Assembly: GCF_002735905.1 (NCBI RefSeq)
Contig: NZ_PEBD01000004.1
Coordinates: 868,001-932,000 of the forward strand
Source of the DNA: Williamsia muralis
GTDB lineage: Bacteria > Actinomycetota > Actinomycetes > Mycobacteriales > Mycobacteriaceae
DNA length: 64,000 nt
Direction of reading: 5' to 3'
Shown: one piece after another, positions 43,152-51,899 of the stretch
How the letters are laid out: each line of letters starts with the position of its first letter
Numbering within the stretch: the stretch's first letter is position 1
Program-made: the position numbers and the translations under genes
Notes under the pieces: model-generated
Seen by the model: only the letters and a program-made list of their open reading frames with translations
Databases searched by the model: none
Told to the model about the DNA's origin: nothing

Positions 43152-43958
43152 ATGACCCGAACTGTGCTGATCACCGGCGCTTCCAGTGGCATCGGTGCCG
43201 AAGTAGCTCGTCAATTGGTGTCTCGTGGGCTGACCGTGCTGGGCACCAGCCGTCACCCCGAATCTGTGACCGACCCCATCCCCGGCGTCCGCTATCTCGA
43301 GCTCGACCAGAACGATCCGGCCAGCATTGCCCGATGCGCCGAGCAGGCCGGTGCGGTGGACATCTTGATCAACAACGCGGGCGAGAGCCAGATGGGGCCG
43401 CTCGAGGACACCCCGATGGAGGTGATCGAGAAGCTGTTCGCCACCAACGTCTTCGGTCCGATCGCCTTGACCAAGGCAGTTCTGCCAGGGATGCGTCAGC
43501 GGGGTCGCGGCACCGTGGTGATGGTGGGGTCGATGCTGGCGAGTTTCCCGCTGCCCTTCCGGTCGACCTACGTGGCCACCAAATGCGCCATCAAAGGATT
43601 CGCCGACGCGACCCGTCGCGAACTCGCGCCCTTCGGCGTCGCCATCTGCACCGTGGAGCCCGGCACCATCGCCACCGGCATCGGCGACCGCCGGGGCTAC
43701 TTCATCGCCGACGACTCCGCCTATCGACGCGAGTACGACATCGTCGCTGCGGCCACCCGCCGCAATGAGGATGCCGGACTCGACGTTGTCGAGATGGCCG
43801 AGGTCGTGGTCGACGCGGCGCTGAATCCGGATCCAAAACCTCTGTACGCCAAGGGTAATCGGGCATCGATCGTGTTCGCGCTTCGTCGTGTGCTGCCGAG
43901 CCGGGCCATCCTCGACATCACGAGCAGATTCCACAACCTGCCCAAGGCGCGGCCGTGA
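43152..43958 (+). CDS. Short-chain dehydrogenase/reductase
   Basis: A 268-residue SDR. LITGASSGIGAEVA is the TGxxxGxG cofactor motif, ILINNAGES the NNAG motif, VMVGSMLASFPLPFRSTYVATKCAIKG the catalytic Ser and Tyr-x3-Lys. Arg in GTSRHP suggests NADP(H). ATG 43152. Its last four bases overlap cobF (GTGA), but a role in cobalamin synthesis is not expected of the family. Substrate unknown. Confidence 0.88.
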   Translation: MTRTVLITGASSGIGAEVARQLVSRGLTVLGTSRHPESVTDPIPGVRYLELDQNDPASIARCAEQAGAVDILINNAGESQMGPLEDTPMEVIEKLFATNVFGPIALTKAVLPGMRQRGRGTVVMVGSMLASFPLPFRSTYVATKCAIKGFADATRRELAPFGVAICTVEPGTIATGIGDRRGYFIADDSAYRREYDIVAAATRRNEDAGLDVVEMAEVVVDAALNPDPKPLYAKGNRASIVFALRRVLPSRAILDITSRFHNLPKARP

Positions 43959-44731
43959 CCGAGCGGACGCTTCTGGTCATCGGTATCGGCCCCGGCGATC
44001 CGCGGCAGGTCACCATCGAGGCCATCGAGGCGATGAAGTCGGTGGAGGTGTTCTTCGTCCTGGACAAGGCTCCCGAACGGGGAGTCGAGGTGAAGCAGTC
44101 GCTGGTGGGACTGCGTCAGGAGATCTGCGAGCGATATCTAGAGGGCGGGTACCGGTTTGTCGAGGTCCCCGACCCGCCACGCGACCGCAATCCCGCCGAT
44201 TACGCCGCCGAGGTCCGCAGATGGCACGACGCCAGGGCCGACCTCATCGAGCGGGCCCTCATCGACGAACTGCCAGAAGGAGGGGTGGGGGCAATCCTGG
44301 TGTGGGGTGATCCCGCCCTGTACGACAGCACCCTGCGGATCGTCGACACGATCATCGGTCGTGGGCACATCGGCCTCGACCATCGCGTCATTCCAGGGAT
44401 CTCCAGTGTCTCGGCACTGACCGCGGCCCATCGGATCCTGCTGAACCGGATCGGCGAACCCATCCACATCACCACCGGACGCAAACTCGCCGACACCCCG
44501 GGGGAGGTGGCCGCCAACCAGGTGGTGATGCTCGATGCCGACTGCGCTTTCCTGGACACCGCTGATGCGCTCGACCACATCTGGTGGGGTGCCTACCTCG
44601 GAACCGAGAACGAGATCTTGATCGACGGAACCGTCGGCGAGGTGGGGGAGCAGATCCGCGACGTCCGCACTGCCGCGCGTGAGCGGCACGGCTGGATCAT
44701 GGACATCTATCTCGTTCGCAAGCCCCGGTAG
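43955..44731 (+). CDS. cobF: Precorrin-6A synthase (deacetylating)
   Basis: A 258-residue methyltransferase of the cobalamin (aerobic) pathway; it methylates C-1 of precorrin-5 and releases acetate. VIGIGPGDPRQVTIEAIEAM is the N-terminal SAM-binding loop of tetrapyrrole methylases, GGVGAILVWGDPALYDS the second motif, and VIPGISSVSALTAAHRI the third. CobF differs from the other methylases in its length and the ERYLEGGYRFVEVPDPPRDR segment. No other cob gene is in the window, so it is separated from the main cluster. GTG 43955 overlaps the SDR stop. Confidence 0.9.
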   Translation: MTERTLLVIGIGPGDPRQVTIEAIEAMKSVEVFFVLDKAPERGVEVKQSLVGLRQEICERYLEGGYRFVEVPDPPRDRNPADYAAEVRRWHDARADLIERALIDELPEGGVGAILVWGDPALYDSTLRIVDTIIGRGHIGLDHRVIPGISSVSALTAAHRILLNRIGEPIHITTGRKLADTPGEVAANQVVMLDADCAFLDTADALDHIWWGAYLGTENEILIDGTVGEVGEQIRDVRTAARERHGWIMDIYLVRKPR

Positions 44732-44736
44732 CCGCC

Positions 44737-44815
44737 CACCCCCGCGATGATGTGGCCTTCTGGCGAAGATAATCCCAGGTCGGCGCCACCAAAAGGGCAC
44801 ATCATCGGGGAGGGG
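44737..44815. terminator. Large imperfect inverted repeat between convergent genes
   Basis: The left arm, about 44739-44758 (CCCCCGCGATGATGTGGCCT), can pair with the right arm 44793-44815, which reads AAGGGCACATCATCGGGG and continues G-rich; the core GATGATGTG/CACATCATC is perfect. It occupies nearly all of the gap between cobF and cysQ, which end towards each other, so a two-way terminator is likely. Confidence 0.65.
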
Positions 44816-44822
44816 GTAGGTG

Positions 44823-45569
44823 TCAGAGGATCTCGTCGAGGGCAGCGAGGATGGGGTCGCGTAGCTCGGTTCGGCAGATGATGAAGTCGGGCATGAACGG
44901 GCTGGGCCGGTTGTATTCGAGTTCCGAACCGTCGATGCGGCTGCAGTGCAGACCCGCAGCGCGGGCGACTCCGACCGGCGCGCAGTTGTCCCACTCGTAT
45001 TGACCACCGGCGTGGACGTAAGCGTCGGCATCTCCGCGCACCACGGCCATCGCCTTGGCGCCCGCGGACCCGATCGGCATCATCTGCAAACCGAGGCGCC
45101 GGGAGACGTGGTCGGCCTCGTACGACGACCACCCGCGTGAGGCCACCATCCGGCCGGTGAGTTCACCCTCGACCACGGGCACGGTGTCGGTGGCGAACAC
45201 CTGACCGATCGCAGGCAGCGACACCGCGCAATCGGTGGGCTGACCACCCATCGTCAGAGCTATGTGCACTGCCCAGTCGTTGCGCCCGGAAGCGAACTCA
45301 CGCGTTCCGTCGAGGGGGTCGATGATCCAGACCCGGTCGGCGCGCAGGCGGCCGGCGGAGTCGCGTGCCTCCTCGGACAGGACGGCGTCGGCGGGGCGGT
45401 GTTCGGCCAGCACCGCGGCGATCCAGGTCTGCGCCATCGCATCGCCGACATCGCCTAGCAGTCGCCCCTGCAGCAGGTGTTCGTGGCGGATGTCGACGAG
45501 AATCTTCCCGGCGCCTTCGGCCAGTAGTCGGGCCAACTCGGCGTCCGACGCCGAACCAGTAGAGCGCAT
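44823..45569 (-). CDS. cysQ: 3'(2'),5'-bisphosphate nucleotidase (CysQ/inositol monophosphatase family)
   Basis: A 248-residue Li+-sensitive metal-dependent phosphatase. VWIIDPLDGTREF is the central D-P-L-D-G-T metal motif; VLSEEARDS supplies the upstream Glu; YEWDNCAPVGVARAAG is the C-terminal W-D-x-(C/A)-A-P motif. Such enzymes hydrolyse adenosine 3',5'-bisphosphate from sulfate assimilation, and also sugar or inositol phosphates in some members. The start is ATG 45569, divergent from the glycosylase gene 25 bases away. Confidence 0.87.
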   Translation of the reverse strand: MRSTGSASDAELARLLAEGAGKILVDIRHEHLLQGRLLGDVGDAMAQTWIAAVLAEHRPADAVLSEEARDSAGRLRADRVWIIDPLDGTREFASGRNDWAVHIALTMGGQPTDCAVSLPAIGQVFATDTVPVVEGELTGRMVASRGWSSYEADHVSRRLGLQMMPIGSAGAKAMAVVRGDADAYVHAGGQYEWDNCAPVGVARAAGLHCSRIDGSELEYNRPSPFMPDFIICRTELRDPILAALDEIL

Positions 45570-45594
45570 CTAATTACTAGAGCACACTGTCTAC

Positions 45595-46482
45595 ATGCCT
45601 GAGTTACCTGAGGTGCAGGCCATCGCCGATTATGTTGATGGCCGTGCCGCCGGATTGCCCATCCGACGAGTCGACGTGGCGTCGCTGGCAGTGCTCAAAA
45701 CGGCGGACCCGCCGTACACGGCGCTCACGGGCCGCATCGTGGAGTCGGTGGGGCGAGTAGGAAAATACCTGGTCATCACCACCGCTGCGACCGACCCCGG
45801 CGATGTGGACCCCAGGTTGCACCTGATCATCCACCTGTCCCGCGCCGGATGGCTGCGATGGTCGGACAACCTCTCTCCCGCCCCGCCGCGCCCCGGAGGG
45901 AAAGGGCCGATCGCACTCCGGGTGCACTGCGGTCTGCCCGGTGAGGGCTTCGACGTCACCGAGGCGGGCACACAGAAACGTCTCGCAGTCTGGTTGGTGC
46001 GCGACGTAAACGAGGTCGAACGAATCAAGACACTCGGTCCGGATGCGCTCGCTCTCAGCCGTGACGAACTCGCCGCTCTGCTCGGCAAGACGAGTGCGCG
46101 CATCAAGACGGTGATCACGGACCAACGCACCATCAGCGGTATCGGTAACGCCTACAGCGACGAGATCCTCCACACTGCCAAGCTTTCGCCGTTCGCGACC
46201 GCAAAGGGGTTGTCGGCTACCCAGATCGACGAGCTCTACGCAGTGATCCACGAAGTGCTCGAAGGTGCCATCGGCCGTCTCGAGGGGCAAGAGGTCGCGC
46301 GGCTCAAAGGCGAGAAGCGGTCCGGGTTGCGAGTGCATGCGCGAACAGGTCTGCCGTGTCCGGTGTGTGGTGACACCGTGCGAGAGGTGTCCTTCACCGA
46401 CCGTTCCTTTCAGTACTGCCCCACGTGCCAGACCGGCGGCAAGGTGCTGGCCGATCGCCGGATGTCACGACTGCTCAAGTGA
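45595..46482 (+). CDS. Fpg/Nei-family DNA glycosylase/AP lyase
   Basis: A 295-residue base-excision repair enzyme. The mature N-terminus PELPEV has the catalytic Pro and Glu. The helix-two-turn-helix is TISGIGNAYSDEIL; the zinc finger is CPVCGDTVREVSFTDRSFQYCPTC with four Cys. Fpg (8-oxoguanine) and Nei (oxidised pyrimidines) cannot be told apart with confidence; LHLIIHLSRAGWLRW lacks the MxR of typical Fpg. ATG 45595. The stop overlaps the next gene's GTG. Confidence 0.9.
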   Translation: MPELPEVQAIADYVDGRAAGLPIRRVDVASLAVLKTADPPYTALTGRIVESVGRVGKYLVITTAATDPGDVDPRLHLIIHLSRAGWLRWSDNLSPAPPRPGGKGPIALRVHCGLPGEGFDVTEAGTQKRLAVWLVRDVNEVERIKTLGPDALALSRDELAALLGKTSARIKTVITDQRTISGIGNAYSDEILHTAKLSPFATAKGLSATQIDELYAVIHEVLEGAIGRLEGQEVARLKGEKRSGLRVHARTGLPCPVCGDTVREVSFTDRSFQYCPTCQTGGKVLADRRMSRLLK

Positions 46483-47594
46483 CCACATCCGACAGATCGG
46501 CCCGTGTCCACCGCGGTGAGAACGGGATGGACCCACTGCCATCCGGCTTGCGGCTCAACGAGATCCAGTTCATGGCGACGCACAACTCGAGTCACCAGCT
46601 GATGCCGCCGGACGAACGGTTCACCTGGTTGATGGGATCGAACCTCGACTCCTACCGATACGAACACCTGCCGTTGGACCGTCAGCTCGGCGAGCAGGCG
46701 GTACGGGGCCTCGAGCTGGATCTGTATCCCGACCCACAGGGCGGCTTGTACCGCTGCCCGCTGGCCAGGCGATGGCGTCGCCGTGGTCCACGCCCCGAGA
46801 GTCTCTGGGATGAGCCGGGTTTCAAGGTGATGCACGGTCCCGACGCCGACTATCGCACCAGTTGCCCGACGCTGACCGGCGCCCTGCAAACCATCAACGC
46901 ATGGTCCACGTCGAACCCCGGTCACGTCCCCATCGTTGTTCAGCTCGAACTGAAAGGGTCGTGGCCGTGGGCACGGCTGACCGGTGGCGCCCGGGTACCA
47001 CGATGGACGACAACGGTTCTCGACGACCTCGACCGGGAGATCCGGGCTGTGTTCGCCGACCACCGGATCATCACTCCGGACCGGGTGCGCGGTGACTCCG
47101 AGACGCTGGAACATGCCGTGCTCACACGCGGCTGGCCGCTACTCGACGATGTCCGGGGGCTCGTGATGTTCTTCCTCGACTACGGCGACAACACCTACGT
47201 CCGGGACAACTATCGAGCGGGCCGGCCCAACCTGGAGGGGCGGGTGGCATTCACCACTCCGCCTCCTGCCGAGACAGATTCGGCGTTCATCATGGTGAAC
47301 GATCCACGGGACGCGAACGGTGCTCACATCACCGACCTCGTGCGCCGCGGATACCTGGTGCGCACCCGCTCCGACGACCCGGTCTCGACTGCGAAGGCGA
47401 ACCAGCACACCCGGGTGGCCGCCGCACTGGACTCGGGCGCACACATGATCAGCACCGACTTCCCGCAACCCGGTCTGGCTTTTCGCTGGGGTGATGGCGA
47501 GTTCAGAGCGCAACTTCCCGGTGGTGTGTCGGTTCGGGTCAACCCGTCCGTCGTCACCGGCGTAGGGCGGGGCCAGGTAAGTTCACGGCCATGA
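46479..47594 (+). CDS. Ca2+-dependent phosphoinositide-specific phospholipase C-like protein
   Basis: A 371-residue TIM-barrel phosphodiesterase-like protein. ATHNSSHQ and KVMHGPDADYR carry the two catalytic-type His residues, and GLELDLYPD and MISTDFPQ the metal and product-site acids, matching the PI-PLC-C1-like family. No signal peptide is seen with the GTG 46479 start (overlapping the glycosylase stop as GTGA); ATG 46527 is an alternative. The natural substrate in bacteria of this type is not established. Confidence 0.75.
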   Translation: MTTSDRSARVHRGENGMDPLPSGLRLNEIQFMATHNSSHQLMPPDERFTWLMGSNLDSYRYEHLPLDRQLGEQAVRGLELDLYPDPQGGLYRCPLARRWRRRGPRPESLWDEPGFKVMHGPDADYRTSCPTLTGALQTINAWSTSNPGHVPIVVQLELKGSWPWARLTGGARVPRWTTTVLDDLDREIRAVFADHRIITPDRVRGDSETLEHAVLTRGWPLLDDVRGLVMFFLDYGDNTYVRDNYRAGRPNLEGRVAFTTPPPAETDSAFIMVNDPRDANGAHITDLVRRGYLVRTRSDDPVSTAKANQHTRVAAALDSGAHMISTDFPQPGLAFRWGDGEFRAQLPGGVSVRVNPSVVTGVGRGQVSSRP

Positions 47595-48331
47595 CACGCA
47601 ACAAGATCCTGATCACGGGCGCCAGTTCGGGATTGGGCGAGGGAATGGCCAAAGCCTATGCAGCGCAGGGTCGTGAACTGGCGTTGTGCGCCCGCCGCAT
47701 CGACCGCCTCGAAGACCTGCAGACCCAGCTCTCCGGGCGGGGCGGCCGTGTTGCGGTGGCCCAGCTGGACGTGACAGACACCGCATCGGTGCCCATCGCG
47801 TTCCGTCGGTTGCGCGACGACCTCGGCGGGCTCGACCGTGTCATCGTCAACGCGGGCCTGGGCAAAGGCGCCCCACTGGGCACCGGCAAGGCACATGCCA
47901 ACATCGAGACCGTACAGACCAACCTGATCGGTGCGCTGGCTCAGATCGAGGCCGCGATGGAGATCTTCCGGGCGCAGGATGCGGGCCACCTCGTCCTGAT
48001 CAGTTCGATGAGTGCGGTCCGAGGTCTGCCCAAGGCGCAAGCCGCGTATTCGGCATCGAAGGCGGGTCTGTCGGCTCTGGGTGAGGGCTTACAGGCCGAG
48101 CTGGCGGGTTCGCCGATCAAGGTCAGTGTGATCTTGCCCGGGTACATCTCCACAGACATCAATGCGGGGGTGAAGACCAAGCTGATGGCCGACAGAGACA
48201 GCGGGGTGCAGGCTCTGGTCGCCGCGATCGAGTCGGAACGCGCTCGTGCCGTGGTGCCGCGGTGGCCGTGGACCGGGATCGATCTGGCGCTGCGTCATCT
48301 CCCGGCCGGGATCACCCGCAGGTTGCTCTGA
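47591..48331 (+). CDS. Short-chain dehydrogenase/reductase
   Basis: A 246-residue SDR: ILITGASSGLGEGMA (cofactor), VIVNAGLGKG (NAG variant), LVLISSMSAVRGLPKAQAAYSASKAGLSA (Ser, Tyr-x3-Lys). CARRIDRL after strand 2 suggests NADP(H). ATG 47591 overlaps the stop of the PLC-like gene by four bases, so these three genes (glycosylase, PLC-like, SDR) are one translationally linked run. The C-terminus PRWPWTGIDLALRHLPAGI resembles SDRs acting on lipids, but the substrate is unknown. Confidence 0.88.
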   Translation: MTRNKILITGASSGLGEGMAKAYAAQGRELALCARRIDRLEDLQTQLSGRGGRVAVAQLDVTDTASVPIAFRRLRDDLGGLDRVIVNAGLGKGAPLGTGKAHANIETVQTNLIGALAQIEAAMEIFRAQDAGHLVLISSMSAVRGLPKAQAAYSASKAGLSALGEGLQAELAGSPIKVSVILPGYISTDINAGVKTKLMADRDSGVQALVAAIESERARAVVPRWPWTGIDLALRHLPAGITRRLL

Positions 48332-48393
48332 CACGTTTATGCTCGCCGCAGGCATTGGCCTGTTGGACACAATCGGGGTCGGAGGTCGGCTAG

Positions 48394-49068
48394 GTGCGCG
48401 TTCTGGTGGTCGAGGACGACGTCCGCGCGGCAGAGACAGTTCGCCGGATGCTGGTCAGTGACGGATGGAGTGTGGTGATCGCCCGCGACGGGGCCGACGG
48501 CTTGTGGCAGGCGACCGAGAACGAGTTCGACGTCATGGTGCTCGACATCATGCTGCCGGAGATGAACGGGTACCAGGTGATCAAAGCACTGCGTGCGCGG
48601 GAGATCTGGACGCCGGTGCTCATGCTGTCTGCCAAGGATGGTGAATACGACCAGGCCGAGGCGTTGGATTACGGCGCCGACGACTACCTGGTGAAGCCCT
48701 TTTCCGTGGTGGTCCTCAAGGCGCGTCTGCGTGCTCTGCTGCGCCGCGGAGGCAAGGAGCGACCGGCCGTTCTCTCCGCCGGAACCCTGCGGCTCGATCC
48801 CTCCGACCACGGGGTGACCCGTGACGGCGAGCCGATCAAACTCACACCGCGCGAATACTCGGTGCTCGAGTTCCTGATGCGCAACAAGGGTCGTGTTGTC
48901 ACGAAAACGCAGATCATGCAAGCGATCTGGGACGACAACTACGGCGGGGACGTGAACATCGTCGAGGTGTACGTGCGCTACCTCCGCAAGCGCATCGACG
49001 TCCCTTTCGGACTGGATTCAATCCGCACTGTGCGCGGATCCGGATACTGCCTGTCCGACGACCAGTGA
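48394..49068 (+). CDS. OmpR/PhoB-family response regulator
   Basis: A 224-residue two-component regulator. The receiver has Asp51 (MVLDIMLP) as phosphorylation site, the acidic pair in VVEDD, and Lys in YLVKPF. Residues about 125-220 form the winged helix (IKLTPREYSVLEFLMRNKGRVVTKTQIMQAIW, then VNIVEVYVRYLRKRI). The start is GTG 48394. A sensor kinase gene lies on the opposite strand with its end overlapping this gene by 51 bases; it is presumed to be the partner. Confidence 0.92.
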   Translation: MRVLVVEDDVRAAETVRRMLVSDGWSVVIARDGADGLWQATENEFDVMVLDIMLPEMNGYQVIKALRAREIWTPVLMLSAKDGEYDQAEALDYGADDYLVKPFSVVVLKARLRALLRRGGKERPAVLSAGTLRLDPSDHGVTRDGEPIKLTPREYSVLEFLMRNKGRVVTKTQIMQAIWDDNYGGDVNIVEVYVRYLRKRIDVPFGLDSIRTVRGSGYCLSDDQ

Positions 49069-50508
49069 CGGCTCGGGGCTGCCGGCGGCGGCCTTGCCGG
49101 TCTCGGCCGCGATGGTGGTCTCGGTCCGGATCGTGATGCTGAAGGTGGCCCCGCCGCCTGGCGTGTCCGACACGGCGATGAATCCGCCGTGCGCCCGCGC
49201 GATCTCGGCGGCGATGGGCAGACCGAGCCCCGATCCGCCGGAGTGCCGGCCGCGATCATTGCCGTGGCGGTAGAAGCGATCGAAGATCTTCGCGCGAGCG
49301 TCCGCCGGTACACCGGGGCCGTCGTCGGCCACCTCGATCGTGGCGGTGCCCGCCACGACGTCCTCGCTCATCGACAGCGTGATCGTGGTGTTCGCGTGGT
49401 GAGAAGCGTTGTCGGTCACGTTGCGGACCGCGCGGGCCAATTTCTCCGAATCGCCGATCACCCGGATGGGTGTCACCTCCGTGACCACTGTTGACAATCC
49501 GAGTGAGCGGAGCCGTTGAGCCTCGGCGCCGACGATGTCGTCGAGATCGACCTCGTCGACGATCAACGGGATACCGCGCTCATCCGCACGTGCCAGGAGC
49601 AGTAGATCTGCGACCATGGTCTTCATTCGCAAGGCCTCGGGAAGCAGGATCGTGCGAACGGTGTCGACGTCCACGGCGGAGTCGGTGTCATCGGCGAGGT
49701 CGAGGATGCCCACCAATGTGGTGAGCGGCGAACGCAATTCGTGTGAGGCGTCGCCGACGAACTGCAGCTGACTGTCCCGGCTCTGCTCGAGCCGTTCGAG
49801 CATCGTGTTCATGGTGGAGGCGAGCCGGGTCACCTGGTCGTCGGTGGTGGGCACCGGAACCCGACGGCTCAGATCCGAACTCGTGATGGCCTCGACCTGC
49901 TCGGTGATGCGGGTGACCGGCCGAAGCGCGCGGCCGACGAAGTAGTACACCGCCGCACCGGCGATCAAGATGATCAGAGGGAACTCGATCGCGAGAATCA
50001 ATGCGGTGCCGCGCAACCCGGACAGATAGGGCTGCTTCGAGACCGCGGTGATCACGTTGTAGTCGACACCTTGCCACTGGGCGCCGGTCACCTGTCCGCA
50101 GTACGTTCCGGATCGGCCGGGAACCTCGACGTCGAAACGCTCGGTCTTCCACCATCCAGGGGAGACGGGGTAGATGGGATCTTCGTCGGAGTCGGGCGAG
50201 CTGAACACCACGACGCCGTTCGCGTTCACCACCTGGATGATGTCCACGCCCGTGGTGGGGGCGAGCAACCGGGGGGCGATGTTGCCGATGCCACCTTCGT
50301 CGATCTGGCGGGCTATCTCGTACGACCGTGAACCCGTCGACTCGTACATCGTGCGGTCCTGGTGGCGGTGCAGCATGTACAGCATCAGGGCGCCACCGGT
50401 CATCAGCGCAAGCGCGACGATGATGGTCGCGACGACGGTGGAGCGCATGCGCACTCCCTGATCGCGGCGGAACATCGCACGGACACCGCGTGTCCTGTCG
50501 GCTGGCAC
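49018..50508 (-). CDS. Sensor histidine kinase
   Basis: A 496-residue membrane kinase. Two membrane helices (about residues 23-47 and 168-192) enclose an extracytoplasmic sensor; a HAMP region follows (RALRPVTRITEQVEAI), then the His box GDASHELRSPL with phosphorylated His256, and an ATPase domain (NVTDNASHHA, ADDGPGVP, GSGLGLPIAAEI). The start is GTG 50508 with AAGGAG ten bases upstream; ATG 50475 is possible. The gene runs tail to tail into the response regulator with 51 overlapping bases, whereas partners normally sit in one operon. Confidence 0.9.
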   Translation of the reverse strand: MPADRTRGVRAMFRRDQGVRMRSTVVATIIVALALMTGGALMLYMLHRHQDRTMYESTGSRSYEIARQIDEGGIGNIAPRLLAPTTGVDIIQVVNANGVVVFSSPDSDEDPIYPVSPGWWKTERFDVEVPGRSGTYCGQVTGAQWQGVDYNVITAVSKQPYLSGLRGTALILAIEFPLIILIAGAAVYYFVGRALRPVTRITEQVEAITSSDLSRRVPVPTTDDQVTRLASTMNTMLERLEQSRDSQLQFVGDASHELRSPLTTLVGILDLADDTDSAVDVDTVRTILLPEALRMKTMVADLLLLARADERGIPLIVDEVDLDDIVGAEAQRLRSLGLSTVVTEVTPIRVIGDSEKLARAVRNVTDNASHHANTTITLSMSEDVVAGTATIEVADDGPGVPADARAKIFDRFYRHGNDRGRHSGGSGLGLPIAAEIARAHGGFIAVSDTPGGGATFSITIRTETTIAAETGKAAAGSPEPSLVVGQAVSGSAHSAD

Positions 50509-50647
50509 CTGTACCGAACTCCTTGCTGAGGGCTGCCTCGATGGTAGGTGGGCCGTTCATCGCAGGCCAGCGGGAGCTTTCAGCGGATCTTCAGGCGAGC
50601 ACCCATACGCGTGGTCGGATGCCTAGGAGCTCGGTCGCGACGGTCGA

Positions 50648-51310
50648 TCAGCTGGTCGGAACGGCCGAACCCGAGGGAGCCACGGGGGATCCGTCCGACC
50701 ACACCACGGGTGCGGACTTGTAGTCGAACGGTTTCTCTCCGGTGTCGGCCCAGTAGATCACCCTGCTCAGCTGTGTGCCCGGATCGGCAAGCGCGACAAG
50801 GCACGTGGCGAACGACTGGCCCTTGGTCAACGTCTGTGGCCGTTCGGCCGCCTGACATTTGGCGAACCCCTCCGGCGGTGTGAGGGTGAGTGCCGGTGTG
50901 ACCCCGTCGGCGCTGCCCGCGAACCCCGCCGTCGACATCGTGTTGCGCTGACGGTCGACGGCCTGGGTGATGGTGAGGCGCACGTAGAAGGGTGTGCCGC
51001 CATGAGTGAACGACTCCGGCAGATCACCGTCGGCTCCTGGCTCGATGCCGGTGACCGTGAACCCGGCCAACTGCTGCTCGGGGCGAAACGCATCGGCCGG
51101 TAGAACCGCTGTCTGCGACCACTGCAGCGAGTCGCCGGGTTCGGTCCGCTCCGGGGGTCCGGCAGGCAGGGTGACGTCGGCGGAGACCGGCACGGTGACG
51201 CTCGGACTCGCGGGCGCCGGATCTTTGTCGTCACCACTGCTCGAACAACCGGCCAGGGCGACGGCGACCGCGCTGAGGGCTGCAATGACCACAGTGGAAC
51301 GCACACTCAT
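50648..51310 (-). CDS. Exported lipoprotein of unknown function
   Basis: A 220-residue lipoprotein. Residues 1-22 are a signal peptide with lipobox LAGC, followed by a Ser/Asp/Pro-rich linker, then a beta-rich domain containing two Cys (FAKCQAAERPQTLTKGQSFATC) likely to be disulfide-bonded. I do not recognise the family. The ATG is at 51310. It lies 139 bases upstream of the histidine kinase on the same strand and divergent from a hypothetical gene; a link with the sensor is possible but unshown. Confidence 0.72.
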   Translation of the reverse strand: MSVRSTVVIAALSAVAVALAGCSSSGDDKDPAPASPSVTVPVSADVTLPAGPPERTEPGDSLQWSQTAVLPADAFRPEQQLAGFTVTGIEPGADGDLPESFTHGGTPFYVRLTITQAVDRQRNTMSTAGFAGSADGVTPALTLTPPEGFAKCQAAERPQTLTKGQSFATCLVALADPGTQLSRVIYWADTGEKPFDYKSAPVVWSDGSPVAPSGSAVPTS

Positions 51311-51362
51311 GCCGTGATCGTAAGTGCTGGACGCCGATGACGGGCGACGTAGGGTGAGCGGT

Positions 51363-51896
51363 ATGGGTAAACGAAAGGGCGAGGTCTACGGGCGCGGCGC
51401 ATTCCAGCTTTACGGCAGCGAACGCCAAGTACGCATGAGCGATCTGCTCTGCGATGTCTTCGGTCGCGACGACATCACCTGCTACGCGGGCGATTGGCGA
51501 GGCATCCTCTACTTCACCCTCGACGAAGAACCGGACGTGGCCCCCGATCAGGTCTTCGGCTTCGACCCGTCGACCGGCGACAGCGGCGAACTCGCAACGC
51601 TTCCCGAGCTGATGGCGTCCATCGACCGCGGCGACATCACCGAAGCCGTTGACGGCGATGCTTTCTCGGCATGGCTCGCCGAGACTGGCCACCGCGAGAT
51701 ACCGATGGGAACCTGCGCGCCGACAGTAGAACTCGAGTTCATCGGCGGGTCTGCCGACGAACGGGTGACCGAACCCCGTGACGTGGTCACCCACGTGGCG
51801 CTGGCCGCCGTCATCATGGGTCGCCTGGAAGCCCTCGACGTGCAACCAGGCGACCCCATTCCCGACGAGTTGTTCGATCAGGCCCGCTGGGAGTGA
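51363..51896 (+). CDS. Hypothetical protein
   Basis: A 177-residue soluble acidic protein starting at ATG 51363 (MGKRKGEVYGRGAFQLYG...). A stretch DEEPDVAPDQVFGFDPSTGDSGELATLPELMASID looks like a small beta-sheet followed by a helix and faintly recalls immunity-type or SUKH-like domains, but not enough to name it. No signal peptide or membrane segment. It lies between a lipoprotein and an MscS gene, divergent from the former and convergent (three bases apart) with the latter. Confidence 0.6.
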   Translation: MGKRKGEVYGRGAFQLYGSERQVRMSDLLCDVFGRDDITCYAGDWRGILYFTLDEEPDVAPDQVFGFDPSTGDSGELATLPELMASIDRGDITEAVDGDAFSAWLAETGHREIPMGTCAPTVELEFIGGSADERVTEPRDVVTHVALAAVIMGRLEALDVQPGDPIPDELFDQARWE

Positions 51897-51899
51897 CGG

